A stretch of DNA of 64,000 bases from NCBI RefSeq assembly GCF_963583255.1, contig NC_084816.1:14805100-14869099 (forward strand), given 5' to 3'. Within the stretch, counting starts at the first letter, position 1, and the number at the start of each line of letters is the position of its first letter. The translations under genes were made by a program, and so were the position numbers. Positions 21,769-33,558 of the stretch are shown here, one piece after another. The DNA comes from Pyrus communis (lineage: Eukaryota > Streptophyta > Magnoliopsida > Rosales > Rosaceae). A model generated the notes under the pieces. The model was given only the letters and a program-made list of their open reading frames with translations, was not told the origin of the DNA and did no database searches.

Positions 21769-24700
21769 TCATACTGAAGAGCATGGTTGGTCCCTCGGGC
21801 GGTGCAATTCCTGCAATGAGTCCCTCAGAAGGGCGTGATCTTTGTAAATGATTGCATAACAATTGGATAGTTCTCGGCTGGCGAGCTGGTGCTCGTTGAG
21901 CTGCTTAAGTCTTTGGGTCATGATGTAGTGCGAGGTCACATATGATACTTCCTCAGGTTGTAGGGGTTCCATTGCTTCTCGATTTCATTGTCGTTCATGG
22001 TGGCGAAGGTGTAATTACCCTTACTGCCTACTCTGCTGATCTTTTACGGATCTTTCCAGATGGGATCCATCTTTTTGGAACCTTCTCTGTGGGCAGTGAT
22101 AAAGGTTTTTCTTAGGACTAGATCTCCGGGTTGGAACTGCCAGATTTTGGTCATTTTATTGTAGCTGGAAAGGAGCTACTGCTAGTAGGTTGCAATGGGG
22201 GTGATAGTTTGATCACGCTTCTCCTCTACCAGATCTAAGCTTGTGGCCATCTCCTTATTGTTTTGCTCAATGCTTGGTAGCAGAGTGCTGATGCTTGGCA
22301 CGATAATTTTGGGAGGAATGATTGCTTCCGAACCAAATACCAAAGAGAAATGAGTCTCACCGGTAACTCGTCTTTTTGTGGTGCGATATGCCCACAGACA
22401 TCTAGCGAATTCATCTAGCCATTTTCCCTTCTTGCCAGTGAGGGATTTCTTGAGGCAATCGAGAATCATCTTGTTGGATGCTTCGGCCTGCCCATTACCT
22501 TGAAGATATCTTGGCGTGGACATGTGCTGCTTGATGCCATATTTTTGGAAGAACTTCGCCAAATCTTTGCCCACGAATTGTAGGCCGTTGTCGGTGATGA
22601 TGGACTGAAGGATGCCAAATCAGCAAATGATGTTCCTCCATATGAAGCACTCTATCTCCGTTTGAGTCATGGTCGTCATGGGCTCTGCTTTTACCCTATT
22701 TGGTGAAGTAATCTGTTGCTACGATCATCATACATTTGCCTCTAGTGGCGGGTGGCATTGGCCCCACCAGGTCGATTGTCCACTGCATGAACAACCAATG
22801 ACTCGTCTGCGGGTGTAGTTCGTTGGTAAGCAGTGCTGGTATCGGCTTGTAGTGTTGCCAACGGTCGTATTTTTGTACTAACTTCTTAGCATCTTGGTTC
22901 ATGGTAGGCCAGTAGTAGCCTACGTTAAGAGCCTTTTGTGCCAAGGATAGGCCTCTAAAGTGATTTCCACAAACACCTTCGTGGATTGAGCTTAGAACCT
23001 TTAAGTCATCGGGAGGTGCTAGGCAGTAGAGATGTGGTCTGGTGTAGGATCTTTGGATGAGAATGCCGTTCCACATGTAGTAGCATGCTGCCTTTATGTG
23101 GAGCTTTCTAGATTTCAATCTTTCTGTGGGGAGTGTGCCATTAACCAGGTAGTCTATAATAAAACTTTGCCAGTTGGAAGTTATACTAACCTGTGACACT
23201 TCGGCTACCGGCCCCGCCTCTATGCTTGGCTTGTCTAGATACTCCACCGGAATAGAGCGTTTGAGTTGGTGGTTGAAGGCGGAGCCTAGGCTGCATAGCA
23301 CATCCGCATGGGCGTTGTCTGCCCGAAACTTGAGTAAGAGAGTAAGTCTGAAATGCCTCAAGTTGTTTGTGTACCTTCTTTAGGTATTGCGCCATCCTAG
23401 GATGTTTTTCCATGTACTCCACAATAGAGCTGGTGATTAACTGGGAATCGAAATGAATTACAAGCTTTTCACTGCCAAGTCTTTTGCCATTCGGAGGCTT
23501 GCTAGTAAAGCCTCGCACTCTGCTTTGTTGTTAGATGCTTTGAAGCCTAAATTGATCGCCTGCTCAAGCATTGAACTGTCTTGGGTGACAAGTACCACAC
23601 CTGCTCAAGAACCTTTGTAGTTGGATGTGCCATCAACATGTAAATGCTAGAAGTCTCCGTTGTGGGAGCAGGCGCAGCTAAGGTGTGCTCGGCTGCTTCT
23701 GGGGCATCGTTGAGCTGCTGTGTTACGTTGCCTAGGCTAGGCATGAATTCCGCCAAGGGTTGAGCCTTTACCGCCATGCAAGGTCGGAAAACTAGACAGT
23801 ATTGGCCAAGTTCCAATGCCCACTTCATCACTCGTTGAGAAGTGTCTAAACCATGTAAGATTGATTGTAGAGGATATTGAGTCATAATGATGCCTGTATG
23901 AGCTTGGAAGTGTGGTCTGAGCTTCCGAGCCAAAATAACTAGTGCCTAAATTAATTTTTCGATGACTGTAAGAACCTAATAGATCGTACACCGTGTAAGG
24001 TAAAGATTGAAGAAACAATGGAAATGAGTAATGATAATTAAATGGTTTAATTATTTATGACAGGATAATTAAATGGTTTAATTATTTATGACTAAGATTA
24101 ATTAATATGTTAATTAATCAAACGAATAAGTTCGTTTTAGCTTTTGAGTAATTATTAGACCTCAAGGCCCATTGGGCTTAGAACCATCAAGCCTATTAAC
24201 TTAAGTTGTATGACAACTTAATGACTAAAGACTCAAAAAGGCCCAAATAGCCCAAAGCCTTTATAAGGCCGGCCATATTATGAATGAATGGGTTTTGGTT
24301 CTTTTTGTCACTTAAGTGAAGTGACTATATAAGCGACTTTATAGCCAAAATTCATAAGGGTTCCCTCTTAAGGAAATTGTAGAGAACAAAAGCTCTCATT
24401 TTCTCTCTAGGAGGCCGGCCCCCTTTTAGGGGATTTACTAGTATGAAGCCTCCTCCAAGGTCACTCATGTCTTCTTCAAGTCACTCGTTGGTGTGGAAAC
24501 TTAGAGGTTCCCTTTCTTGGGAACTTAGAGAATCTATTCATCCATCATCCTCCAAGAAATCCATGGAGCTAAGAAGTAAGGAATGAAGGCCCTCTCTCTT
24601 GGGTGATTAGCCTTTGCTTATGCAAAGAGGATTAAACAAAGGAATAATATTTCTCAACTCACTTTGTTCTTGAGTTGAGTCTTGGTTCACCATAACTTCC

Positions 24701-27030
24701 AGGCCTTGAATTTCATGGGTAAAATTTTGTTTTTGAGTGCATACAAGCATGATTCCGCCTTTTAATTGTTAATTGCATTCATAGATGTTGCTCAAACAAA
24801 CTGGTTTTCACAAATATATCATTCACATGGCTATTTGGTTGTAGCTGGAGTATGCATCCAAGAAGCTGAGCAACTAGCTCTCAGAAGTTTAATCTACCAA
24901 TAGATCGATTTGGGGAAGCGGATAAAGATCTTTTGGGCATGCTTTGTTGAGATCTGTGTAGTCTACGCAAACCCTCCATTTGCCTTTCTCTTTCTTTACG
25001 ACTAGCATGATGTTGGCAAGCCATGTTGAGTGTGCTACCTCTTCTATGAATCTGGCCTCCAGTAGCTTATCAATTTCTTCTTTGATGATCGCTACTCGCT
25101 CGGGGTGTGAAATGTCTTTTTTTTTGGATCACCAGTTTGGTAGCGGGGTCGACGTTCAACTTATGGCAAGCTATCTTGGGGTCGATGCCGGGCGTGTCGG
25201 AAGGTGACCATGCAAAGCCGTCACGATTTTCCCTCAAGAAAGTCGTGAGCTCTTCCTTCTCGACGAGGCTTAGACGTGAGCCGATTCTAGCCATCTTTTT
25301 CGGCTGCTAGGGATCAAGAATGATGTCTTCGGCGTACTCTTCAAGTTTCCATCCTATCTTGTCTACTTGGGCCCTATTTTCTTGATCCATTTGTTGTAAT
25401 TGCTATTTGGTAGCTTTTTTCGTCCCTTTGGACCTCGATAGCCTCTACGGGGGTAAAGGTTCTTTTCTTTAATTCCTTCAACACTTGCATAGTGCATCAT
25501 CGATATGCTGCGTAGTTAGACTTGATCTCTTCGACTCCTCTTCCTGGGATACGAAATTAGTTTTTTTGATACTTGACTGAAGTGACGGCATCCAGCTTGA
25601 TCAGCCAAGGTCTCCCAAGAATCCTATTGTAGGGAGATGGGTTTCTTACGATCGTGAACATCTGCTTTGAGACAATTGGCGATGTTTTCACGTCAAGTGT
25701 GATGTGGCCGATAGCAGCCAAGGTGTGCCCATTGAATCTTGTGAGTACCTCCGCTCGGAGTATGATTGTGCTTTTCAGGCCCATCTTTCGAATGATTGAG
25801 AGTTGAAGTAGGTTGATTGCACTTCCATTGTCAACCATCATTCTATCGACTATAACATGGGCTAGTTGGACAGATACTATTAGTTCGTCATCGTGTGGAA
25901 AGTCGACGCCTTCTGCGTCCTGCTTAGTGAAGAAATGATGGGTCCAGGTTGGGTATCGACTGCTTGGACCTATGAGACTAGTAGAGCCTGCTAGAGTTTC
26001 TTCTTTTTGTTGGTGACCCTTAAGTGCTTGGATTCGACAAAGATGCCATTGATTTGAATCGTCTTGGTTGGTGGATCTTCCTCATCGTATACGTTCCTTC
26101 TAGGCTGATCAGCTCGCTTATCCAAGTATCTGTTAACCTTGCATTCTTTCACGAGCTTTTCTAGGTAGTTCTTCCAAGTGTAGCAGTTGTCGGTTGTGTG
26201 ACCGAGACCTCTATAGAATGCGCAATATTTGGTTTGATCCAACTTAGAAGTATCTCCCTTTGATTGTTTCGGCAGCTTAAACCATAGCTCATTCTTGATG
26301 TCGCGAAGGATTTCGTGGATCGGGATTGAGAACTTAGAGTAATTCTTGGTCATCGGGCCTTCCTTGGTAGTGGGTCGGTCCTTACGCTTAGCCTTCTGCC
26401 TACTTTTACCAGACTACTTCCTATCTTCATTCTTTCGAGCTACTATAGACTCCTTTCGAGGCTGCTCATGTGTCTGCTCATTGAGCGTCATCCCAAAGTG
26501 CACGTTTCTCTGCTAAAACGAAAGAGTCTGCCAAAGTTAGATCTTCTTTCATGATCAATTCTCCGAATAGTGGGCGGTTTGCTGAGAGTACTTTTTGGAA
26601 GACTGCACTTGCTATCGAGTCGTTGTATCCGACTATATTCACCTTCTTTGCTTTGAACCTCTTTACATAGTCGCGAAGTGACTCATTTGGGTTCTTCTTC
26701 ACATTGAACAAATGGTCGAACTTTTTCTTGATCGAGCGCGGATGAGTATTCTTTGGTGAAAACCAAAGAAATATCATCAAAACTCAGGATGAATCATGCT
26801 GGCAAAGTGTGAAACCAATGATGGGCCTCGCCTTGTAAGATGGTGAGGAATATCTTGCACATAAGGACATCGTTGTTCTGATAAAGGACCATCGTGCTTT
26901 GGTAGTGCTTCAAGTGTTTCTTCAGATCTCCATCACCTTTGAAAGATGTGAAATATGGCATGCTAAACTTGCTTGGAGGCTCTGCTTGCTTGATCTCATC
27001 TGTGAAGGTTGACCTGCTCATGTTGGTCAT
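21769..27030 (-). pseudogene. Decayed Tat-type gag-pol
   Basis: In element order: Gag (27030-26478, then 26353-25991 with a CAFYRGLGHTTDNC knuckle), protease (25841-25557, DNGSAINLL in place of the usual D-T/S-G), linker and RT start (25294-24900, including CHKLNVDPATK and, in another frame near 24880, LSFLDAYSSYNQIAM), then a gap in which the RT fingers, palm and the YVDD box are missing, RNase H (23960-23190) and integrase (23360-22182: CGNHFRGLSLAQK, VGYYWPTMNQDAKKL, QWTIDLVGPMPP, and RYLQGNGQAEASNK). Numerous stops and frameshifts. The integrase and the lineage-typical GQAEASNK/WAYRTT motifs identify the Tat branch. Confidence 0.8.
23967..24798 (+). repeat. LTR-like insertion at the site of the missing RT core
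   Basis: The segment starts TGTAAGAACCTAATAG and ends GCTCAAACA, with TG...CA ends, and is followed by actggttttcac, a plausible decayed initiator-Met PBS. It has a TATA-like ctatataagcgac near 24320 and no coding capacity. RT sequence stops near 24822 on one side and RNase H resumes at 23960 on the other; about 600 bases of RT between them are gone. No target-site duplication is visible. It looks like a copia-type LTR with a deletion of host sequence. Confidence 0.45.
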
Positions 27031-28386
27031 GTCTCATCGCAAAGCTTCATCGGCAACTTTGTTGCTTTGGAAGTCACGCAATCACTCATCTACCTCTTCC
27101 TGAATTTACCTTTGTTGGGGGTAACGGAGTTCTCAACTGCCCTCGGTCGTGACCTGCTGGTCTAGGCTGCTCTTCCACGTGCTCGGCTCGTCTATGCTGC
27201 GGCGACGATGCATGTGGTCCATTCCTGGTAGGCGAGGGAATTCTTCACAGGCTATCAGTTGAACTTGAGCCGGATTAAGTAACTACTTCTCTTCATCCGT
27301 CGTGTTGCCTACTCCGATGTCATGTGGAGGATATTCCTTATGCCTAGCCGCCAATGAACGCTTTACTTGGATGGTTGCTTATGTTGATTATCGGAGTGTG
27401 GCCACAACCGTGAATGTATGCTCATTCGTGGGCTTAGTGGAAAATGCACACTCCTCCGCGCGCTAAGACAGGAGTATATGTTATCTTGGGGGCCCATCGG
27501 GAGTGTACAATGCCTGAACGCTCAATTCGTGGCTGGTCGAATGGCTGCTTGCCGGGACGCTTCTAGAGAGGTTCCTCGTCTACCCTTGTCCTATTTCAGG
27601 ACACCTCGCCCGGGGTACGTTGGATCTCAGTGCGTTGTAAGAGCTGATTTACCAAGGTTGTCTGTTGTGCAAGGGCGCTCGTCAACTATATGACTTGTCG
27701 AGACAAGTGTTGTTTGCCATTCAGATTAGAATAGCTTAGAAGGAATGCGTATCCCTAAGCAGTGGAAGGGTGGTAGACTCTGAGCGCGAGATTTGAGTTG
27801 GGAAATGTCAAATCCATGGAGAAATTGGTGAAAATGCTCCCGGTTTGATCATAGGTCCTAAAATTTGAAGCCGAGATGGTTAAACTAATCTTAGGCTAAC
27901 CTGGGCTGTTTGGGAAACCATGAGAGCAGACTGGGCCACAAGAGTGGGCTGCTTGGCATGTGGCGCACGCGGGTGTGAGGCTTAGGCTCGACTTGGCAAC
28001 GCATTGGGCTCACGTTGGGTTTGAGTGGCACGAGCCGGCTCGGCTAGGGCTTGGGCCCTTGAAGGTTGAAGTGGCACAACTTGGGCCTTGAACTTGGTGC
28101 CATGGGTTTTGCCGAAGGTGGCTGCCGTGATGGCCACCGTGGTGGTGGTGCCGCTCCACTCACCATTATGTTAAGCCTTGTAGATCGTCGCGGTCCTAAT
28201 TTTTGAATGTTGAAATTTTCGTTCATCGAGTTTCCGAATCCCTTGCCATTGTACTTTTCTTTTACGTTTTATCAAAGAATTTTTAGAAATAAAAATTCCA
28301 AGAATAAGAATGTATGAAAAATCTACAAATGAACAAGAAAACAAAAAACTTTAGATGCGAGAGTCTTCTACGAGCGTGTGACTCAG

Positions 28387-28404
28387 CTCTCAATGAAAGC
28401 ACCA
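28387..28404 (-). promoter_or_regulatory. Probable primer-binding site of the Tat-type element
   Basis: Plus-strand ctctcaatgaaagcacca ends in CCA and lies 5 bases from the LTR start at 28410, the expected place for a tRNA 3' end. I do not assign the tRNA. Confidence 0.55.
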
Positions 28405-28409
28405 ATTTA

Positions 28410-28989
28410 TGTATACAAATTTCTTCCTCTTTGTTCTTGGATAAAATTGCACTTACAAAACAAATAACACCTTAGGTCAAGGTCAAAAGCCTTACGCGCC
28501 CACGATGAATGGGGAAAGGTTTTGGCTGAAGAACCTCCGATGCCAAAGTTAGAATTTTGAGTGAAAAGTGTTTGGAGAATTTAGAGAATTTTGCAAGAGA
28601 ATTGGAATTTTGTTTTGGAGAAAATGAGATGGTATTTATTGGGGTGTGGCTAGCCCCTTTGGGAGGAGGAGGACCGGCCACTTAGGTGATTTTTGGGTGA
28701 GATTCATGATTTTTGGGTGAAATTAATTAGCTAATAAATCAATTAATTAGCTAATTAATATAATTAGAAATGAATGATTTGGGGGTTACCTTGTGGAGAA
28801 GATTTGATGAGGATGGTTGAAATAGGTTTTGAATAAATACCTATTTTGGACACTTTTGTCTTGATTGAGGGATGATTGTCCACTGTTCGTGTGTAGGAGT
28901 TTCGGTGTTCCTTGAGGGTAATTTTATCATTTTCACCCTCAAATCCACATATCAACTCCATATTCTTCTTGATTATTTTTGGCTCCACA
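28410..28989 (-). repeat. 5' LTR of the Tat-type element (580 bp)
   Basis: Runs from TGTATACAAATT to GGCTCCACA on the plus strand (TG...CA ends). The outer half matches the truncated LTR at 20089-20338. The inner half contains a minus-strand TATA-like aataaataccatc near 28630. No TTGTAGTA motif is present, which is a useful contrast with the Athila LTRs. Confidence 0.8.
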
Positions 28990-30367
28990 GTATAGGTGAA
29001 TAGTAGAAACTACCTAATCTCAGACTAAATTTTAGAATATTAACCCCTTAAGTTGAAGATAGTCTAGCAAGCACAACACCCCGAAGGAGGACATGGAACT
29101 TCCGCTCCATGACGTGACTGCAATTTTATTTTATTTTATTTTTATCAAGAAGAAAATATTTGTTTTAGAAACTTGGTCTCCTTAACTTTACTTGATTGGT
29201 AATTGTTCTGAGGTAGGGTTTGGGCCAAAGAGCTTAATTATTTTGTACTGTAGCACCTAATTATGGAGTTAACTTAATCATTCGCTGCCTTGCTTGCTAT
29301 TGTCCTAATTGTTTCTCAAAGTGTATCTACAAGTCTACATTCTACACCATAGTACATTATTACATTATTATATTGTTCTATTGTTTTGTTGTTTACGCTC
29401 ATAATCGCATCATATACACTATTACAATAGTTACATTGTTATTTGGATTTTTAAGGTTTAGGGTTTAGGTTATGTAGATAATAATTTAGTGGCATGATTG
29501 TATGTAAATCCTAATTTAGTATGACTGTTTTTTTTTTTTCTTGATAGGTATCGATTCACATTATCCGTTAATTTTAACGAGTCGAGTAGGATCGTGTCAT
29601 ATTACTTGTTTATTTTAATGGGCTTGACACGATATTATATGTTAATATTCTATGTATGTCACCAAAAAATCACGAACACAACAGATATGACACAATCACC
29701 ACGTCTAGTGTCATTGTCTAGCTTTTTGGGTCTCGCGTGAGTCGGAAAGATAGGATCATATTGAAAATGGTGCTTGAATTAAAATATCATATCAAATAAA
29801 GTTTTTTGACATATTTTAAGTGTCATTTGTCACTTAATGTTGTTTATAGGAGATCAAATCTTCTCCACCCAAAAGAGGTTGTGGCCTATCTTGGCATCTC
29901 TAAAAATGTGGACCTATCAACTCACTTTCCCGCTTTAACTAGGTTACTCCTCTGTTAACTTCTTAATTAAAGTTAAATTCATTAACTTAATAAAATTATA
30001 ACTCTAATAGGATAATATCTAACATAAGAGATATGTTAGAATCCAATAAGAATAATCTTAATATAATAGGATTTACGTGATCATATTCTTAAACTAAATG
30101 TCAACAATTCATTAATTATTTATATTTAAGGAAAACTAATGAAAATGATTTGAAAATTTTGAGTTTTAATAATAAGGAAAAAATAAAAAGGTAAAGTGAA
30201 TAGTATAAGGATTGACTTTTTAATGTAAAAATTTAATTTTTCATTAAAGTAAATAGTACCGATAATTTTTCATTAAAGTGAATAGTACCGAGAATTTTTC
30301 GTTAAAGTTCCTTTACATTTATCCATTATTTATTTGTATGGGACGGCCCAAAAGACTAGGTGTTTGG
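28990..30367. other. AT-rich intergenic DNA
   Basis: No gene seen. Holds a short inverted repeat around 29591-29637 (atcgtgtca ... tgacacgat) and a 29-bp tandem repeat at 30240-30310 built on attaaagtgaatagtaccg. The two telomere-like units at 29453-29475 are too few to mean anything. Confidence 0.6.
30240..30310. repeat. 29-bp tandem repeat, about 2.4 copies
   Basis: The unit cattaaagtaaatagtaccg... starts at 30242, recurs at 30271 and is partly present at 30300. It adjoins the MITE at 30368 but lies outside its target-site duplication. Confidence 0.75.
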
Positions 30368-30565
30368 GGATTTGGATCCTCTCCCGAGCTAATGGAGAGG
30401 ATCCTCCTGACCAATCATCATGGGCCACTGGATTTTTATCCAACGGTTACAATCATTATAACTTTAAAGGGATCTCCTATTTGTAGCCGTTGGATAAAAA
30501 TCCAACGGCCCACGATGATTGGTCATAAGGATCCTCTCCATTAGCTCAGAAGAGGATCCAAATCC
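30368..30565. mobile_element. Fold-back Mutator-like MITE, 198 bp, 9-bp TSD
   Basis: Perfect 9-bp direct repeat GGTGTTTGG flanks it (30359-30367 and 30566-30574). The ends are inverted repeats starting GGATTTGGATCCTCT, and the complementarity continues inward through the GAGCTAATGGAGAGGATCCT and ATCCAACGG words, so the whole element can fold on itself around a centre near 30465. A 9-bp duplication with long TIRs is the hallmark of Mutator-like elements. A short ORF across it is not a gene. Confidence 0.85.
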
Positions 30566-30850
30566 GGTGTTTGGATTAAAGTGGCGTGGTTTTTGCTGTA
30601 TTTGCTATCTAAATTCTATTGATAGTTCAGTTTGGTCCAAATTGGTTATTAATTTATTGGTAATTGATTTTCTATTATTATTTTGAATGGACCAAACTGG
30701 TTATTAATTTATTGGTAATTGATTATTTATTATTATTTTGAATTGCCATTCAAAATTCAGCCAAATCTGATTTCCCAATAATTTCTACGATCATATTTAC
30801 ATACTTAACCCAAAAAAGGATTTAAAAATAAAAATAATAAAAGAGAAAAA
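30566..30850. repeat. AT-rich segment with a 55-bp tandem duplication
   Basis: The phrase ggttattaatttattggtaa occurs at 30644 and 30699, within a duplicated unit containing tattattattttgaat. Nothing else seen. Confidence 0.7.
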
Positions 30851-30958
30851 ATTTAGCATTCAGATCTCGACTTTCTTCCGCCTCCTGCTGCGGCGCCGAA
30901 TGCCATAGCATTCAGATCCTTATTCTTTGCCCGCCTCCTTCTGATGCGACGCCTCCAC

Positions 30959-31219
30959 CTACGCCTCCAGCTCAAGAGTGTTTTCCAATCTTGCTGAATA
31001 TATTTCGACCTCGGCAGCATCCTCGACGGCCGCATCAGCGACATTAAGATCTACAACCGCAGCCCTCGCATCAGACACCGCCTTTGCGGCCCTCCTTGCT
31101 GCTTCATCGGCATTTTTTGTGCCAGCTTTAATTCTCTTCAAATATTCTTCTTTGCTTACCTTGGGGGCTTGTTCGGTGCTGGCCGTACTGTGCTCGGGGG
31201 CTTTTTCGGCGCTGGCCAT
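30959..31219 (-). CDS. Small alanine-rich hypothetical protein (86 aa)
   Basis: ORF from the ATG at 31219 (MASAEKAPEHSTASTEQAPK) to a stop at 30959. The protein has an STE-rich start, a lysine-rich middle (KVSKEEYLKRIKAG) and an alanine/acidic helix-prone C-terminal half. No family recognised. GC content is clearly higher than in the flanking DNA, and the ORF does not belong to any transposon I can see. Downstream (30850-30958) a short GC-rich stretch repeats the word gcattcagatc. The plus strand is also open here for 95 codons, so the coding strand is not certain. Could be a gene fragment left by element C, which begins 290 bases away. Confidence 0.4.
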   Translation of the reverse strand: MASAEKAPEHSTASTEQAPKVSKEEYLKRIKAGTKNADEAARRAAKAVSDARAAVVDLNVADAAVEDAAEVEIYSARLENTLELEA

Positions 31220-31504
31220 GCTGAGATTGGAGAATGAAAGGTGGGGGAATAAGGATAAAGAATAGAGAAGAAAAAGAGGCGGCTATGTGAAAAAGTTGCA
31301 GAATAAGGGTTTTTGTGGGTGTTTTGGGTCAGTCACGCAGCCAAAAAAAAGGCCCGGCATTCGGGGAAGTCTTTGCAGCCCACGGGATTGACTGGCATCC
31401 AATCTAAGCTAGTCTCCAGGCTAGCCCAAAATTGATAGATATTGGGATCGGCCTGTATGATGCCATGCTGACGTCAGGGATGAAAGGAGCCACAGAGGGA
31501 GAAG
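31220..31504. other. Spacer between small ORF and element C
   Basis: Purine-rich leader-like DNA just upstream of the minus-strand ORF (31230-31290), then unassigned sequence. Homology to the integrase of element C starts abruptly at about 31505 (gtaggccaataaaattc). Confidence 0.5.
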
Positions 31505-33190
31505 GGTAGGCCAATAAAATTCACATTCTAACACCTTAAAGGGTATGCGTTGTGTGCCAAAATGTCCTCCACATACATAAATGTGACAAAAAATTAAAAT
31601 TGAATTAAACTCACAATCATGCACACATCTACGAAAAATCTGATCCGCACAATATTTCCACAAATATGGGTCATCCTACACATAAAACCGTGCATCTTTC
31701 TTGAGTTTGTCATGTTGGGGTTTGGTTATGGTGTTTGGAACTTGTTTAGACACCAAATAATTCACCAAATCTGCATACCAAGGTTCACTTACCTTAATGG
31801 ATAGCAAACGACTCAAGTGGTCAACCACCACGTTTCACTCTCTTTCTTGTCTCTAATTTCAATATCAAACTCTTGGAGGAAGAGCATCCAACAAATTAGC
31901 CTTGGTTTGGCCTCCTTCTTGGTGAATAAGTACTTTAAAGCTGCATGGTAAGAGTAAACAACAACTTTAGTGCGAAGTAAATATGAACGAAACTTATCTA
32001 AAGCAAACACAACAGCAAGAAGTTCTTTTTCAGTGGTAGAGTAGTTCAATTGAGCATCATTCAAGGTCCGGGATGCATAAGAGATGACATGTGGTTGCTT
32101 GTTCTTCCTTTGGCCTAAAACAGCCCTTATTGCATAATCAGATGCATCACACATTAGCTCAAATGGCATACTCCAATCTGGTGGGACTATGATTGGTGCT
32201 GAGGTAAGCATTTCCTTGAGGTGCTTGAATGCTTTCTCACACTCCTCGTTGAACTCAAAGGACACTTCCTTTTGAAGGAGACGGCAAAGAGGTTGTGCAA
32301 TCTTTGAAAAATCCTTGATAAATCGCCTATAGAATCCTGTTGTCGAAGAAAAGAACGAACCTTTCTTACCGAAGTAGGAGAGGGTAAGTAATGTACAAGA
32401 TCTATTTTTTATTTATCAACCTCAATTCCTTTTTCAGAGATTATGTGACCCAAAACTATGCCTTGTTTTACCATGAAATGACATTTTTCGCAATTTAAAA
32501 CAAGGGTAGTTTCAATGCATCTTTTCAAGATTAAAGTGAGATTATGCAAACAATCATCAAATGAGTCACCAAAAACACTAAAATCATCCATGAATACCTC
32601 AATAATCTTCTCAACATAATCAGAAAATATACTTACCTTGCATTTTTGAAAGGTGGCTGGTGCATTGCACAAACCAAATGACATACGACGGAAAGCAAAA
32701 GTACTAAATGGACAAGTAAAAGTGGTATTTTCTTGATCATCTGGAGCTATAACAATTTGATTATATCCTGAATAGCCATCAAGAAATCAATAAAAAGAAT
32801 GACCGGCTAACCTTTCAAGCATTTGATCAATAAATGGCAAAGGGAAGTGATTTTTCTTTGTGGTGGCGTTTAGCTTCCTATAATCAATGCAAACTCTCCA
32901 ACCTGTTTGGATGCATGTGGGCACAAGCTAATTCTCTTCATTCTTCACCACTGTGACTCTGATAGGAGCATATTTATGCGACTTAATTGGCTTGTTCTCA
33001 TGCATTTACGTTGTGTTTCTTTAGTTATTTTAGTCCTTTATGCCATTTTCGTGTGTTTCTAGGTTCATATGGCTAAGGAAGCAAAAAGAAGCAATTTGGA
33101 GCATTTTAGAGCATTTTTGGGCCAAGATTGGATAGTGCAAGCATGGAGGCATGAGGATGGACGAATTTGAAGGCTTGAATTCAGTTAGGG

Positions 33191-33355
33191 AGCTGCAAGG
33201 GGGCCTAAAAACCTTATTTCTAGAAGGCTTTATCTATTCACACATGGTGCCTAATTCCTACCTTGTCCTAGCCGGAGCTGCAAGGGGGCCTAAAAACCTT
33301 ATTTCTAGAAGGCTTTATCTATTCACACATGGTGCCTAATTCCTACCTTGTCTCC
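33191..33355. repeat. 85-bp tandem duplication in solo LTR
   Basis: The unit starting agctgcaagggggcctaaaa at 33191 recurs at 33276, essentially unchanged through ggtgcctaattcctaccttg. The second copy leads straight into the minisatellite. Confidence 0.9.
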
Positions 33356-33558
33356 TAGCCGTCCTACCTTGTCTCCTAGCCGTCCTACCTTGTCACTAGC
33401 CATCCTACCTTGTCTCCTAGCCGTCCTAGCTTGTCTCCTAGCCGTCCTAGCTTGTCACTAGCCGTCCTAGCTTGTCACTAGCCGTCCTAGCTTGTCTCCT
33501 AGCCGTCCTACCTTGTCTCCTAGCCGTCCTAGCTTGTCACTAGCCATCCTACCTTGTC
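33342..33558. repeat. 20/21-bp minisatellite, ten units, in solo LTR U3
   Basis: Units of the type cctaccttgtctcctagccg with variants cctagcttg and gtcactagcc alternate in an irregular order; a partial eleventh unit ends at 33558. Related LTRs have other simple repeats at the matching place. This is a eukaryotic U3 minisatellite, not a CRISPR array. Confidence 0.9.

Larger units (their letters stand above)
20089..28989 (-). mobile_element. Decayed Tat-type Ty3/gypsy element
   Basis: Minus-strand element with a 5' LTR at 28410-28989 and a truncated 3' LTR at 20089-20338; the two share about 250 bases and the terminus GGCTCCACA. Gag, protease, a partial RT, RNase H and integrase follow in the usual order, and the proteins resemble the Tat/Ogre/Retand branch rather than Athila. 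The long space between integrase and 3' LTR (20339-21990) carries an antisense ORF unit, a known feature of this branch. The RT core is missing where an LTR-like sequence sits (23967-24798). Confidence 0.8.

Noticed and set aside
27418..27693. 91-codon plus-strand ORF
   Set aside because: Lies antisense to the decayed 5' gag/leader region of the Tat-type element; no start context, no recognisable domain.
29453..29475. Telomere-like tttagggtttagg
   Set aside because: Only about two units; expected by chance in AT-rich plant DNA.
33342..33558. Regular repeats with apparent spacers, superficially like a CRISPR array
   Set aside because: Units are contiguous 20/21-mers without unique spacers, inside a plant LTR.
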